64,000 bases of DNA from Ichthyobacterium seriolicida (GTDB lineage Bacteria > Bacteroidota > Bacteroidia > Flavobacteriales > Ichthyobacteriaceae), in assembly GCF_002369955.1 (NCBI RefSeq), contig NZ_AP014564.1, forward strand, positions 774,808 through 838,807, written 5' to 3'. The notes below the pieces were generated by a model that ran no database searches, had not been told where the DNA came from, and saw only the letters and a list, made by a program, of their open reading frames with translations. The position numbers and the translations under genes are program-made. Below, one piece after another: positions 33,592 to 44,251 of the stretch. How positions within the stretch are numbered: the stretch's first letter is position 1; each line of letters begins with the position of its first letter.

Positions 33592-36500
33592 ATGAAGAAA
33601 AATTATTTTGTAAAGAGTATTATTTTCTCTTTTGTATTGTTGTCGGTAATTATTTTTTCCTGTGATAAAAAGAATATTATAGAAGACGATTTAAATGTAT
33701 GTATAAAATCATTTGAATTACTAAATTCCGAAAATGAGGGAAAAAATTTAGGTTCTAATATAGACTGTGAGATAGATGCTGAGAATTATACTATATCGTT
33801 AACAGTTCCTCATACAGCTGTTTTAGATGGCTTAAAGTTCAATATAACCCCATGTGAAGGGACTACCATATCTCCTGCTAGTGGTGAAGAAATTAATTTT
33901 GAAGAAGTTGTAGAAGAATCTATTGAAGAACAAGCTACTACTGAAGGGGCGGATGAGAAAACTACCAAAAAGCCTTCTCCTCAACGTTATAAAAAGGTCT
34001 TTACTGTAATAAAAGATGGCAAGTCTCAAGATTACACTGTTTATATAACTAAAGCTTTAGCTAGTGATTGTTCTATTAGTTCTTTTAAATTAGAGAAGTC
34101 TAAAAATGAAACTAAGATTTTTGGAGATAGAGAGGGGCAAATTACTGAAGCCGATGAAGCTAATACTATAACATTACATATATCTGATGCTGCTACTTTG
34201 GATGGTTTAACTCCTACAATAGTTTACACAGGAACTAGTTTTAGTTCAGAAAGTCCTGTTTCTACTACTGAAAACAGTATTACCACAACGACAGTAAATT
34301 ATACAGTAACTGCTGCAGATGAAAAAACAACAAAGGTTTATAAAGTAATATATATCAAAGACTTATCTTCGAACAATAAGATTTCTGTATTCTCATTTAC
34401 AAAAGACACCACCAATAATACAGGTCTAAAATTAACTAGGTCTTCTGCTGATACTGCTAGACCTGGTGATGTTGTAATTAGTAATAATAGCACTAATACT
34501 GGTACTGAAACAATATCAGTAAAAGTATCTACTGCAGCAACCATAACAGCTTTAACTCCTACTATAACCAAGCATGAAAACGCTATTATAAGTCCAGCTA
34601 TTGAATCTTATAATTATGGCAATAATGCTACTAAAGTTTATACAGTTACAGCTCAGGATGGTCAAGCAAAACAGTATACAGTGTCTGTTGCTAAGGATTT
34701 GTCTAATAACAAGAATATGACTTCTTTTAAATTTGAGTACACTCAAAATACTGATAAGAGCTTTAATAGTCAGGATTATGATGGCACTATAAATAATCCT
34801 TCTAGTGAAGAGGATGGAACTGTAACTATTGCAAAAATGCCACATACTATTACAAATTTAACAGGCCTAAAACCTAGTATAGTACTTAGTAACAGTAATG
34901 CTACAGTAAGTCCAGGAAATGGGATAGCGCAGGATTTCACACGTGGTGAGGAAAAAATTTATACTGTAACAGCTCAAGATGGTACTACTAGAAAGTATAA
35001 AGTAACCATAGGTGAGTTAAGTGCAGCGGCAGATATTACTTCTTTTATAATTAAAAAGTCAGATCATACTACTCCTAATGAAGTTAGAATGACAGGAAGT
35101 GAGGTTTCAGGAGTTATATCAAATAGCGGAAGTAATCATACAATAACTATTTCATTAGATGGAGAAGGTGACACTAGTGTAAATCTAAAGCCTGAAATAA
35201 TAGTGTCTCCAGGAGCTACGGTAAGCCCAACTTCTGGAGCAGGGACTGAGTTTACATATGGTACAGCTCAAACTTATACTGTAATAGCTGAGAATGGTAC
35301 GCAAACAACATATAGAGTAACTGTAAAGTCTTCGAATTCTAAGTTAGAATCGTTTAATTTTAAAAGTACAACTGGAAATAATCAGAGTACTGGGAAAATT
35401 GTTCAAGAGGTAGAAGGGACTATAAATGATACCGACAAAACAGTAAAGGTTAATGTTCCGTATGATGCAGTTCTTAATGGTTTAACTCCTGATATAGAAG
35501 TATATAATGGAGCTAGTGTTACCGCTCCTTCAGGAGGAGCTAATACAGCGCAAGATTTTAGTAGCGGTTCTGTAACATATACTGTAACAGCTCAGGATGG
35601 AAAAAGCACTACTGAGTATACTGTAACTGTAACTCAAAATGCTGCTCCTCAGATAGAGTCATTTAAGTTTATGACTGCTTCTAACAATAGTAAAAATCTT
35701 GGAGGAGATATTACAGGGACTATTACACATAATTCTGGAACTACTGCAGGGGAGATAATTGTTAAAGTTCCTCATGATGCAGATTTAAATGGATTAGTTC
35801 CAACTGTTACAGGTGCTTCTAACGTTACGGTGTATAAAGGAGGGGCTGATAGTACTGCTGCTGCTAACTCTAGCGATGATTTCAGTAATTCTCATACGAG
35901 TCCTGTACAATACAGCGCAGTAGGTCCTGCTGGAGGGAGAAAGGTATATTCTGTAAAAGTTTATAAAGAGCCTGCCATAACGGAGTTTAAGTTTACTAAT
36001 ACTGATAATACAGAGGTTAGTTTTCCTAGTGGAACAACTGAATATATTGCTTCGCCTATTACTCAAGGTGATTTTTTAGGATCTGGAACTATAGCAATTA
36101 CAGTTGCTAATACGGTTGATGTAACAAAATTAAAAAAAGCTTCTATTACTGGTGATAATATTGCTGCAAATCTTGTTATTTCTGACTTAAATTTCATTAG
36201 TGGTTCTGTAACGGTTGTTACAGTTGCAAACGAACACTTGCCATCTTATACTAAAAACTATAATGTAACTGTAACTAACGAAGCAGCGCCGCAGTTGACA
36301 AGTTTCACTATAACAGCTAATTCAACAAATGGCATTACGGCTGATGTTCAAGCTACTACTATAACTCATCCTAACGGTAGTAATACTGGAACAATAAAGT
36401 TGAAGTTCCCTAAAAATAATGCTAATGAATTTAATTTAGCGGGGTTAAGTTATACTAGCAATCCTCCTACTAGTAGTGGCGGATATACTTTGACTCCTAG

Positions 36501-36927
36501 CTCTCCTTTGGATAGTAGTAGTATTCATGAAAAAGAATTTACTCTAACAACTGCTTTAGGTTCTACCTCAAAGTACACTGTAACAGCAGTTAAAGGACCT
36601 TATATTAGTAGTTTTAAGTTTGAAAACTCGCAAAATAGTGAAAAAAGTCTAGGTTCTGATGTTGTCGGGACAATTGATCATGCTGCTAGCACTATACAAT
36701 TACTAGTTTCTAGTGGGGTTACGATGGATTCAGATGGCAAAGTAACTTTAAAGCCAACAATTGAGCTTGGAGGGGATACTGCTGTTGCTACTTCTAATGC
36801 TATTAATAGTGGGACTGAATATTCTTTTACTCCTGATGGTAGTACTGCTGTTGAGTATACAGTGAAAAATTCTAGTGATGCAAATTTTACTAAAACCTAT
36901 AATGTGACTGTAACTAAAGGTAGTTAG
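33592..36927 (+). CDS. array lipoprotein E
   Basis: 1,111 residues, MKKNYFV start, lipobox cysteine 24. N-terminus of the KSFELLNSENEGKNLGSNIDCEIDAENY kind. From the leader to about base 34198 it is almost identical to copy K (offset 21,514; one difference seen, ATA versus ACA at 34008). Bases 34672-35171 (500 bp) match copy F 38255-38754 with a single difference noticed. The eighth repeat (TEFKFTNTDNTEVSFPSGTTEY) is particular to this copy. An intact gene, but its upstream palindrome has been moved away by the IS1380 insertion, so expression may differ from the other copies. Confidence 0.85.
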   Translation: MKKNYFVKSIIFSFVLLSVIIFSCDKKNIIEDDLNVCIKSFELLNSENEGKNLGSNIDCEIDAENYTISLTVPHTAVLDGLKFNITPCEGTTISPASGEEINFEEVVEESIEEQATTEGADEKTTKKPSPQRYKKVFTVIKDGKSQDYTVYITKALASDCSISSFKLEKSKNETKIFGDREGQITEADEANTITLHISDAATLDGLTPTIVYTGTSFSSESPVSTTENSITTTTVNYTVTAADEKTTKVYKVIYIKDLSSNNKISVFSFTKDTTNNTGLKLTRSSADTARPGDVVISNNSTNTGTETISVKVSTAATITALTPTITKHENAIISPAIESYNYGNNATKVYTVTAQDGQAKQYTVSVAKDLSNNKNMTSFKFEYTQNTDKSFNSQDYDGTINNPSSEEDGTVTIAKMPHTITNLTGLKPSIVLSNSNATVSPGNGIAQDFTRGEEKIYTVTAQDGTTRKYKVTIGELSAAADITSFIIKKSDHTTPNEVRMTGSEVSGVISNSGSNHTITISLDGEGDTSVNLKPEIIVSPGATVSPTSGAGTEFTYGTAQTYTVIAENGTQTTYRVTVKSSNSKLESFNFKSTTGNNQSTGKIVQEVEGTINDTDKTVKVNVPYDAVLNGLTPDIEVYNGASVTAPSGGANTAQDFSSGSVTYTVTAQDGKSTTEYTVTVTQNAAPQIESFKFMTASNNSKNLGGDITGTITHNSGTTAGEIIVKVPHDADLNGLVPTVTGASNVTVYKGGADSTAAANSSDDFSNSHTSPVQYSAVGPAGGRKVYSVKVYKEPAITEFKFTNTDNTEVSFPSGTTEYIASPITQGDFLGSGTIAITVANTVDVTKLKKASITGDNIAANLVISDLNFISGSVTVVTVANEHLPSYTKNYNVTVTNEAAPQLTSFTITANSTNGITADVQATTITHPNGSNTGTIKLKFPKNNANEFNLAGLSYTSNPPTSSGGYTLTPSSPLDSSSIHEKEFTLTTALGSTSKYTVTAVKGPYISSFKFENSQNSEKSLGSDVVGTIDHAASTIQLLVSSGVTMDSDGKVTLKPTIELGGDTAVATSNAINSGTEYSFTPDGSTAVEYTVKNSSDANFTKTYNVTVTKGS

Positions 36928-36962
36928 GCCAAATAGAGGATTATTTCAATTTTAATCTAAGG

Positions 36963-36998
36963 ACAGACAGCTATTATTACGGCTGTCTGTTTTTTTTC
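36963..36998 (+). terminator. terminator, copy E
   Basis: ACAGACAGC / GCTGTCTGT nine-base stem and eight T residues. Confidence 0.8.
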
Positions 36999-37046
36999 TG
37001 TATTTATTATTACTTAATAAACAAGCATAGTTAAATAATTACTACT

Positions 37047-37174
37047 ATCTTAGCTAAAATATTCTGTTTTCTGTCTTTTGGGGTAGAGAGTAGGATAAGT
37101 CTTATTGCTAATACTTTGAATGCTATGGTATTTAGAGAATTGTTGTTTTTTCAACCAATCATATTACTAAAATT
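37047..37174 (+). promoter_or_regulatory. type-2 leader with variant palindrome, copy F
   Basis: The palindrome reads ATCTTAGCTAAAAT (37047-37060), one base off. The leader is otherwise type 2, 128 bp. Confidence 0.6.
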
Positions 37175-40100
37175 ATGTTTAAGAAAAATTATTTTGTAAA
37201 GAGTATTATTTTCTCTTTTGTATTGTTGTCGGTAATTATTTTCTCCTGTGATAAAAAGAATATTATAGAAGACGATTTAAATGTATGTATAAAATCATTT
37301 GAATTACTAAATTCCGAAAATGAGGGAAAAAATTTAGGTTCTAATATAGACTGTGAGATAGATGCTGAGAATTATATTATATCGTTAACAGTTCCTCATA
37401 CTGCTGTTTTAGATGGCTTAAAGTTCAATATAACCCCATGTGAAGGGACTACCATATCTCCTGCTAGTGGTGAAGAAATTAATTTTGAAGCTGTTGTAGA
37501 AGAAGCTACTAATGAGGATGTCTCTGAAGGGGCTGCCGAGGAAACTACTAAAAAGCCTTCCACTCAACGTTATAAAAAGGTGTTTACCTTAACAAAAGAA
37601 GGAAAATCTCAAAAGTACACTGTTTATATAACTAAAGTTTTAGCTAGTGATTGTTCTATTAGTAGTTTTAAATTAGAAAAATCTAAAAATGAAACTAAGA
37701 TTTTCGCAGATAGAGAGGGTGTTATTACTGAATCTACTGATACTGATCCTTCTACTATAACATTACACGTTTCTGAATCTGCAATTTTAGATGGTTTAAC
37801 TCCTACAATAGTTCACACAGGAACTACTTTTAGTTCAGAAAGTCCTGTTTCTACTACCGATTCTGGCACTAGTATTACTACAACTACAGTTAATTGCACA
37901 GTAACTGCTGCAGATGGAGAGACAACAAAGGTTTATGTAGTAAAATATATCAAAGACTTATCTTCTGATAATAAAATTTCCACATTTGCATTTACAAAAG
38001 ATAACACCAATAATACAGGTCTAAAATTAACTAGGTCTTCTACTGCTGAAGGTAGAACAGGTGATGTTGAAATTAATGACACTAATGGAACCATAAAGGT
38101 AAAAGTGTCTACTGCAGCAGATGTAGCAGCTTTAATTCCTACTATAACTAAGCATGAAAGAGCTACTATAAGTCCAGCTGAAGACGTTCATGATTATAGC
38201 ACTAATAATGGCACTAAAGTTTATACCATTACAGCTCAGGATGGTCAAACAAAACAGTATACAGTGTCTGTTGCTAAGGATTTGTCTAATAACAAGAATA
38301 TGACTTCTTTTAAATTTGAGTACACTCAAAATACTGATAAGAGCTTTAATAGTCAGGATTATGATGGCACTATAAATAATCCTTCTAGTGAAGAGGATGG
38401 AACTGTAACTATTGCAAAAATGCCGCATACTATTACAAATTTAACAGGCCTAAAACCTAGTATAGTACTTAGTAACAGTAATGCTACAGTAAGTCCAGGA
38501 AATGGGATAGCGCAGGATTTCACACGTGGTGAGGAAAAAATTTATACTGTAACAGCTCAAGATGGTACTACTAGAAAGTATAAAGTAACCATAGGTGAGT
38601 TAAGTGCAGCGGCAGATATTACTTCTTTTATAATTAAAAAGTCAGATCATACTACTCCTAATGAAGTTAGAATGACAGGAAGTGAGGTTTCAGGAGTTAT
38701 ATCAAATAGCGGAAGTAATCATACAATAACTATTTCATTAGATGGAGAAGGTGATGATAGTATAAATCTAAAACCCGCAATAGAATTTTCTGCAGGAGCT
38801 ACAGTAAATCCAGCTTCTGGAGCTGGGACTGAGTTTACATATGGTACAGCTCAAACTTATACTGTAACAGCTGAGAATGGTTCTCAAAAAACATATCAAG
38901 TAACTGTAAAGTCTTCAAATTCTAAGATGAAGTCGTTTGGGTTTAAGAAAGACACTGGAAATAATAGTAGTAAAAAAATTGTTCAAGATGTAACAGGAAC
39001 TATAGATCATGTTGCTAAAACAGTAACAGTAAATGTTCCGTATAATGCAGATGTTACTGCTTTGACCCCTGAAATAGTATTATATAACGGGGCTAGCGTT
39101 AGTCCAGAAGCTACTACAGCGCAAAATTTTAGTGATAGTAACACAGTAAAATATACCGTAACAGCTCAGGATGGAACTACAAGCGATTACAATGTAACTG
39201 TAACTCAAAATGCTGCTCCTCAGATAGAGACATTTAAGTTTACGACTGCTTCTAACAATAGTAAAAATCTTGGTAGTACTGATATAATAGGTGAGATTAC
39301 TCATAATTCTGGAGACACGCCGGGAGAGATAATTGTTAAAGTTCCTCATGATGCAGAGATTGGTGAGTTAACTCCGACTGTTACAACTTCTTCTGGAGCT
39401 ACAGTGTATAAGGGGACTGCTACTGAAGCAGCTAATACCTCTAATAATTTCGATAATTCTCAAAGTACTCCTAAAGAATACAGCGTAGTAGATTCTGCTG
39501 GTGGAAGAAAAGTTTATGAAGTGAAGGTTTATAAAGAGCCAGCTATAACAGAGTTTAAGTTTGAGAAGAGTGCTAATTCAGATACTGGTTTCCCTGCTGG
39601 AAAGACCTATACTGCTGAGTCTGCGGCTATTACTCAAGGTAATTTATTACAAAATGGAACAATATCAATTACAGTTGCTAATACAATTAATGTAACAAAT
39701 TTAAAAGCTACTATTTCTGGAAATAATATTAACCCTTCAACTACTACCATAGATACGTCTTTTACTTCTACTAGTGGTACTTCTACCTATTCTACAACTA
39801 TTACAGTTGCAAATCAATATTTATCTGATTTTACCAAAACCTATACAGTTAATTTAACTAAAGAAGCAGCGCCGCAGTTGACAGAATTTAAAATAACTGC
39901 TAATACTAATAAAGGTATTGCAGCTGAGGTAGGTGCTACGTTTACGCATCCTACCAGCACTGGTAATACTGGTACAATAAAGTTGAAGTTTCATAAGAAT
40001 AATGAACATGTTTTTGATTTAACGGGATTAACGCCTACCATAACTTCTCCTCAAGGTTGTACTGTAAGTCCAGCTAGTGATGCTGCAGTAACTGGAGAGA

Positions 40101-40513
40101 TTAATAATCAACAATTTACTCTAACAAAAACTGACACAGGTTCTAAAAGGGTTTATACTGTTGAAGCAGTTAAAGGGCCTTATATTAGTAAGTTTGAGTT
40201 TAAAAAAGATACTACTGGTAATACTGGTAAAAATCTAGGCGATGCTGATATTGACGGGACAATTGATCATGCTCAAAATACCATAAAATTAGAAGTTCCT
40301 AGTGGAGTAACTATGGATTCAGGTGGCAATACAGTAACCATAACTCCGACAATTGAGGTTGGAGGAGATAACGCGAATGTTGAGCCAGCTAGTTTGACTC
40401 CTAAGGAGTTTACTGTTGACAATAGTACTACTGTTGATTATACAGTAACAGGTGCAGATGGGATGATTAAAACTTATAAGATAACAGTGAGTAAAGCTAG
40501 TTCTAGCGGATAG
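37175..40513 (+). CDS. array lipoprotein F, clearest mosaic
   Basis: 1,112 residues, the longest copy; MFKKNYFV start, lipobox cysteine 25. Assembled from recognisable pieces: an N-terminus of the E/K kind with the loop of the A/D/G kind; a repeat-2 start shared with G; bases 37802-38254 from the A type (453 bp); 38255-38754 from the E type (500 bp); a short B-type stretch (DDSINLKPAIEFSAGATV); 38840-39039 from the A type (200 bp); then a J/K-like repeat 7 (IGELTPTVTTSSGATVYKG). The switch at 38254/38255 falls inside shared sequence (CAAACAAAACAG). The frame is intact throughout, so recombination has kept the reading frame. No enzymatic motif. Confidence 0.87.
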   Translation: MFKKNYFVKSIIFSFVLLSVIIFSCDKKNIIEDDLNVCIKSFELLNSENEGKNLGSNIDCEIDAENYIISLTVPHTAVLDGLKFNITPCEGTTISPASGEEINFEAVVEEATNEDVSEGAAEETTKKPSTQRYKKVFTLTKEGKSQKYTVYITKVLASDCSISSFKLEKSKNETKIFADREGVITESTDTDPSTITLHVSESAILDGLTPTIVHTGTTFSSESPVSTTDSGTSITTTTVNCTVTAADGETTKVYVVKYIKDLSSDNKISTFAFTKDNTNNTGLKLTRSSTAEGRTGDVEINDTNGTIKVKVSTAADVAALIPTITKHERATISPAEDVHDYSTNNGTKVYTITAQDGQTKQYTVSVAKDLSNNKNMTSFKFEYTQNTDKSFNSQDYDGTINNPSSEEDGTVTIAKMPHTITNLTGLKPSIVLSNSNATVSPGNGIAQDFTRGEEKIYTVTAQDGTTRKYKVTIGELSAAADITSFIIKKSDHTTPNEVRMTGSEVSGVISNSGSNHTITISLDGEGDDSINLKPAIEFSAGATVNPASGAGTEFTYGTAQTYTVTAENGSQKTYQVTVKSSNSKMKSFGFKKDTGNNSSKKIVQDVTGTIDHVAKTVTVNVPYNADVTALTPEIVLYNGASVSPEATTAQNFSDSNTVKYTVTAQDGTTSDYNVTVTQNAAPQIETFKFTTASNNSKNLGSTDIIGEITHNSGDTPGEIIVKVPHDAEIGELTPTVTTSSGATVYKGTATEAANTSNNFDNSQSTPKEYSVVDSAGGRKVYEVKVYKEPAITEFKFEKSANSDTGFPAGKTYTAESAAITQGNLLQNGTISITVANTINVTNLKATISGNNINPSTTTIDTSFTSTSGTSTYSTTITVANQYLSDFTKTYTVNLTKEAAPQLTEFKITANTNKGIAAEVGATFTHPTSTGNTGTIKLKFHKNNEHVFDLTGLTPTITSPQGCTVSPASDAAVTGEINNQQFTLTKTDTGSKRVYTVEAVKGPYISKFEFKKDTTGNTGKNLGDADIDGTIDHAQNTIKLEVPSGVTMDSGGNTVTITPTIEVGGDNANVEPASLTPKEFTVDNSTTVDYTVTGADGMIKTYKITVSKASSSG

Positions 40514-40538
40514 GGGTATTTGAGCTTTAATGTAAGAG

Positions 40539-40569
40539 CAGACAGCTGTTATTATGGCTGTCTGTTTTT
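40539..40569 (+). terminator. terminator, copy F
   Basis: CAGACAGC / GCTGTCTG stem and a T run. Confidence 0.8.
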
Positions 40570-40615
40570 ATTTTTTATGTTATTAATAAAGAAACACGGT
40601 TAAATAATTACTATT

Positions 40616-40743
40616 ATCTTAGCTAAGATATTCTGTTTTCTGTCTTTTGGGGTAGAGAGTAGGATAAGTCTTATTGCTAATACTTTGAATGCTATGGTAT
40701 TTAGATAATTGTTGTTTTTTTTACCAATCATATTACTAAAATT
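40616..40743 (+). promoter_or_regulatory. type-2 leader with palindrome, copy G
   Basis: Perfect palindrome at 40616-40629; 128-bp leader close to that of copy D. Confidence 0.65.
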
Positions 40744-43700
40744 ATGTTTAAGAAAAATTATTTTTTAAAGAGTATTATTTTCTCTTTTGTATTGTTGTCG
40801 GTAATTATTTTCTCCTGTGATAAAAAGAACATTATAGAAGACGATTTAAATATATGTATAGAATCATTTTCCCTTCTTGATTCTGAGAATGCGGGGAAAA
40901 AATTAGAGTCTAATATAGACTGTCAGATAAATGCTGAAGAGCATACTATATCATTAACAGTTCCTCATACAGCTGTTTTAGATGGCTTAAAGTTTAATAT
41001 AACCCCATGTGAAGGGACTACAATATCTCCTGCTAGTGGTGAGGCAGTTGATTTTGAAGCTGTTGTAGAAGAAGCTACTAATGAGGATGTCTCTGAAGGG
41101 GCTGCCGAGGAAACTACGAAAAAGCCTTCTTCTCAACGTTATAAAAAGGTGTTTACCTTAACAAAAGAAGGAAAATCTCAAGAGTACACTGTTTATATAA
41201 CTAAAGTTTTAGCTAGTGATTGTTCTATTAGTAGTTTTAAATTAGAAAAATCTAAAAATGAAACTAAGATTTTCGCAGATAGAGAGGGTGTTATTACTGA
41301 ATCTACTGATACTGATCCTTCTACTATAACATTACACGTTTCTGAATCTGCAATTTTAGATGACTTAACCCCTACAATAATTCACACAGGAACTAGTTTT
41401 AGTTCAGAAGATCCTGTTTCTACTACTTCTACTGATGATTTGGGCGCCAGCGTTACAACAACTACAGTTAATTATACAGTAATAGCTGCAGATGGAAAAA
41501 CAAAGGTTTATGCAGTAAAATATATCAAAGACTTATCTTCTGATAATAGAATCTCTGTATTCTCTTTCACAAAAGATACTAATAACACTGGTTTAAAGTT
41601 AACTAGGTCTTCTGCTGGGGCTAGAGCTAGTGATGTTGTAATTAGTAATAATAACACTAATACTGGTACTGAAACAGTATCAGTATTAGTGTCTACTGCA
41701 GCAACCATAACAGCTTTAATTCCTACTATAATTAAGCATAAAGATGCCACTGTAAGTCCATCTGAAGGCGTTCATGATTATGTAACTTCTAAGACTTATA
41801 CCATTACAGCTCAAGATGGTCAAACAAAAGAGTATACAGTGTCTGTTACTAAGAACCTTTCTAATGATAAAGAGATAAGTAGTTTTAAATTTGAGAATTC
41901 TGTAAATACTGAGAAGCCTCTTGGCCAAGATTATTCAGCAGCTAGTATACCTGCAGCTACTGGAGATGCTGATGTAACTGTGAATATTGCAAAAATTCCT
42001 CATACGGTTTCAGATTTAAATGATCTAAAGCCCACTATAGAATTTAGCGCTAATGCTTCTGTTAATCCACAAAATCAAACTCCTCAAAATTTCACACGTG
42101 GTACGCCAGTAGTATATACTGTAACAGCTCAAGATGGTACTACTAGAAGATATAATGTGATTATAGGTACATTAAGTAATGTAGCAGAGATTACGTCGTT
42201 TAAAATAGAAAAAGATGGTACTTCTATTGCTCCAAGTATTACAGTAGATATGATGATAGTATTAGATGGAGTAGATGATACTACTGTAAAGTTGAACCCT
42301 GAAATAGTAGTTTCTCCAGGAGCTACGGTAAGCCCAACTTCTGGAACAGAAACGCAATTTACTTATGGTACAGCTGTACCTTATACTGTAACAGCTGAAA
42401 ATGGTTCTAAAAAAACATATAGTGTTACTGTAAAGTCGTCGAATTCTAAGATGAAGTCGTTTAAGTTTAAAGCAGATGGGGCTAATCAGAGCACTGGAAA
42501 AATTGTTCAAGATGTAACAGGAATTATAGATCATGATGCTAAAACAGTAACTGTAAAAGTTCCACATGATGCAGTTGTCACAGCTTTAACTCCTGAAGTA
42601 TTAGGCAATAACGGCTCTAAGGTTACCATAAAAGGGCAAAATACAGATGCTAATACAGAGCAAAATTTTAGTAGTGATGTAATATATACTATAACAGCAC
42701 AAAATGGATCTACAAGTAATTACACTGTAAAAGTTAGCAAGTATGATGAGCCTCAGATAACTGGTTTTACATTTAGTAATGATTCTGGTAATAATCTTGG
42801 AACTCCTGTAGTTGAATTTAATCAAGGTAGTGAAGGAGAAATAATCGTTAAAGTTCCTTACAATGCTACTTTAACTGGGTTAGTACCAACTGTTACAGCT
42901 GCTACCGCTGCTTTTGAAACTAAAATATACAAGGAAGAATCTGGAACTACTCCATCTACTACTTCAACTGATTTCAGCTCTTCTCATACAACTGCTGTAA
43001 AATACAGTGCAGTAGGACCTGCTGGGGGTAGAAAAGTTTATAATGTAAAAGTTTATAAAGAGCCTGCTATAACGGGGTTTAAGTTTGAAAAGAGTCAGAA
43101 TAATTCAGATGGTGGTTTTCCTACTGGAAAGACGTACACTGCGGAGTCTTCGACTATTACTCAAGGTAATTTATTACAAAATGGAACAATATCAATTACA
43201 GTTGCTAATACAGTTAATGTAACAAATTTAAAAGCTACTATTTCTGGAAATAATATTAACCCTTCAACTACTACTATAGATACATCTTTTACTTCTACTA
43301 GTGGTACTTCTACCTATTCTGCAACTATTACAGTTGCAAATCAATATTTATCTGATTTTACCAAAACCTATACAGTTAATTTAACTAAAGAAGCAGCGCC
43401 GAAGTTGACAGAGTTTAAAATAACAGCTGATGAAAGTAAAGGGATTAAAGATGAGGTAACTGCTGAATTAACTCATCCTAGTACTGATAATACTGGTACA
43501 ATAAAGTTGAAGTTTCCTAAGAGGAATCAGCATGAAATTACTTTAACAGGATTAAGTTATACTAGCGCTCCTGTTGATGGACATACTTTGGCTCCTAATT
43601 CTCCTATAGGAGAATTAGAAAGTATTGAAGGTAAAAAATTTACTCTAACAACTACTCTAGGTTCTACCTCAGAATATACTGTAACAGCAGTTAAAGGGCC

Positions 43701-44019
43701 TTTTATTAGCAGTTTTAAGTTTGGAAAAGATACTAGTGGTAATAGTGCGAAAGGTATAACTGAAGATGTTGTAGCCGCAATTGATCATAGCGATAATACT
43801 ATAAAACTAGAACTTCTTAGTACAGTTACGGAAGAATTAACAACAATACAGCTAACTCCGACAATTGAAGTGCAAAATGGTACAGTTGATCCTGCTAGAG
43901 CGACTCCTCATACTTTCACTGGTGGGAGTGCTAAGTATACAGTAACTAATTCTACTGATACATCTTTTACTAAAGAATATAATGTAACTGTAACTAAAAA
44001 AGCTGCAAGCACTGAATAA
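40744..44019 (+). CDS. array lipoprotein G
   Basis: 1,091 residues, MFKKNYFL start, lipobox cysteine 25. The N-terminus is of the A/D kind. Repeat 2 (SKNETKIFADREGVITESTDTDPST) is shared with F. Bases 41914-42458 match copy D 29681-30225 over 545 bp with a few changes (for example ACG to ATG in the DMTIVLDG codons). Repeat 6 then follows the B-type VLGNNGSKVTIKGQ version, and repeat 8 (PSTTTIDTSFTSTSGTSTYS) that of F. The C-terminal repeat ends NVTVTKKAASTE, unlike its neighbours. Surface anchoring by the lipid is inferred. Confidence 0.85.
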   Translation: MFKKNYFLKSIIFSFVLLSVIIFSCDKKNIIEDDLNICIESFSLLDSENAGKKLESNIDCQINAEEHTISLTVPHTAVLDGLKFNITPCEGTTISPASGEAVDFEAVVEEATNEDVSEGAAEETTKKPSSQRYKKVFTLTKEGKSQEYTVYITKVLASDCSISSFKLEKSKNETKIFADREGVITESTDTDPSTITLHVSESAILDDLTPTIIHTGTSFSSEDPVSTTSTDDLGASVTTTTVNYTVIAADGKTKVYAVKYIKDLSSDNRISVFSFTKDTNNTGLKLTRSSAGARASDVVISNNNTNTGTETVSVLVSTAATITALIPTIIKHKDATVSPSEGVHDYVTSKTYTITAQDGQTKEYTVSVTKNLSNDKEISSFKFENSVNTEKPLGQDYSAASIPAATGDADVTVNIAKIPHTVSDLNDLKPTIEFSANASVNPQNQTPQNFTRGTPVVYTVTAQDGTTRRYNVIIGTLSNVAEITSFKIEKDGTSIAPSITVDMMIVLDGVDDTTVKLNPEIVVSPGATVSPTSGTETQFTYGTAVPYTVTAENGSKKTYSVTVKSSNSKMKSFKFKADGANQSTGKIVQDVTGIIDHDAKTVTVKVPHDAVVTALTPEVLGNNGSKVTIKGQNTDANTEQNFSSDVIYTITAQNGSTSNYTVKVSKYDEPQITGFTFSNDSGNNLGTPVVEFNQGSEGEIIVKVPYNATLTGLVPTVTAATAAFETKIYKEESGTTPSTTSTDFSSSHTTAVKYSAVGPAGGRKVYNVKVYKEPAITGFKFEKSQNNSDGGFPTGKTYTAESSTITQGNLLQNGTISITVANTVNVTNLKATISGNNINPSTTTIDTSFTSTSGTSTYSATITVANQYLSDFTKTYTVNLTKEAAPKLTEFKITADESKGIKDEVTAELTHPSTDNTGTIKLKFPKRNQHEITLTGLSYTSAPVDGHTLAPNSPIGELESIEGKKFTLTTTLGSTSEYTVTAVKGPFISSFKFGKDTSGNSAKGITEDVVAAIDHSDNTIKLELLSTVTEELTTIQLTPTIEVQNGTVDPARATPHTFTGGSAKYTVTNSTDTSFTKEYNVTVTKKAASTE

Positions 44020-44044
44020 TTTATAATACACTTTTCAATTCTAA

Positions 44045-44076
44045 ACAGACAGTCAATTATACGGCTGTCTGTTTTT
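44045..44076 (+). terminator. terminator, copy G
   Basis: ACAGACAG / CTGTCTGT stem, loop TCAATTATACGG, T run. Confidence 0.8.
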
Positions 44077-44122
44077 ATTTTTTATGTTATTAATAAAGAA
44101 ACACAGTTAAATAATTACTACT

Positions 44123-44251
44123 ATCTTAGCTAAGATATTTTGTTTTCTGTCTTTTGGGGTAGAGAGTAGGATGAGTCTTATTGCTAATACTTTGAATGCT
44201 ATGGTATTTAGAGAATTGTTGTTTTTTTAACCAAATCATATTACTAAAATT
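44123..44251 (+). promoter_or_regulatory. type-2 leader with palindrome, copy H
   Basis: Perfect palindrome at 44123-44136; leader 129 bp. Confidence 0.65.
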
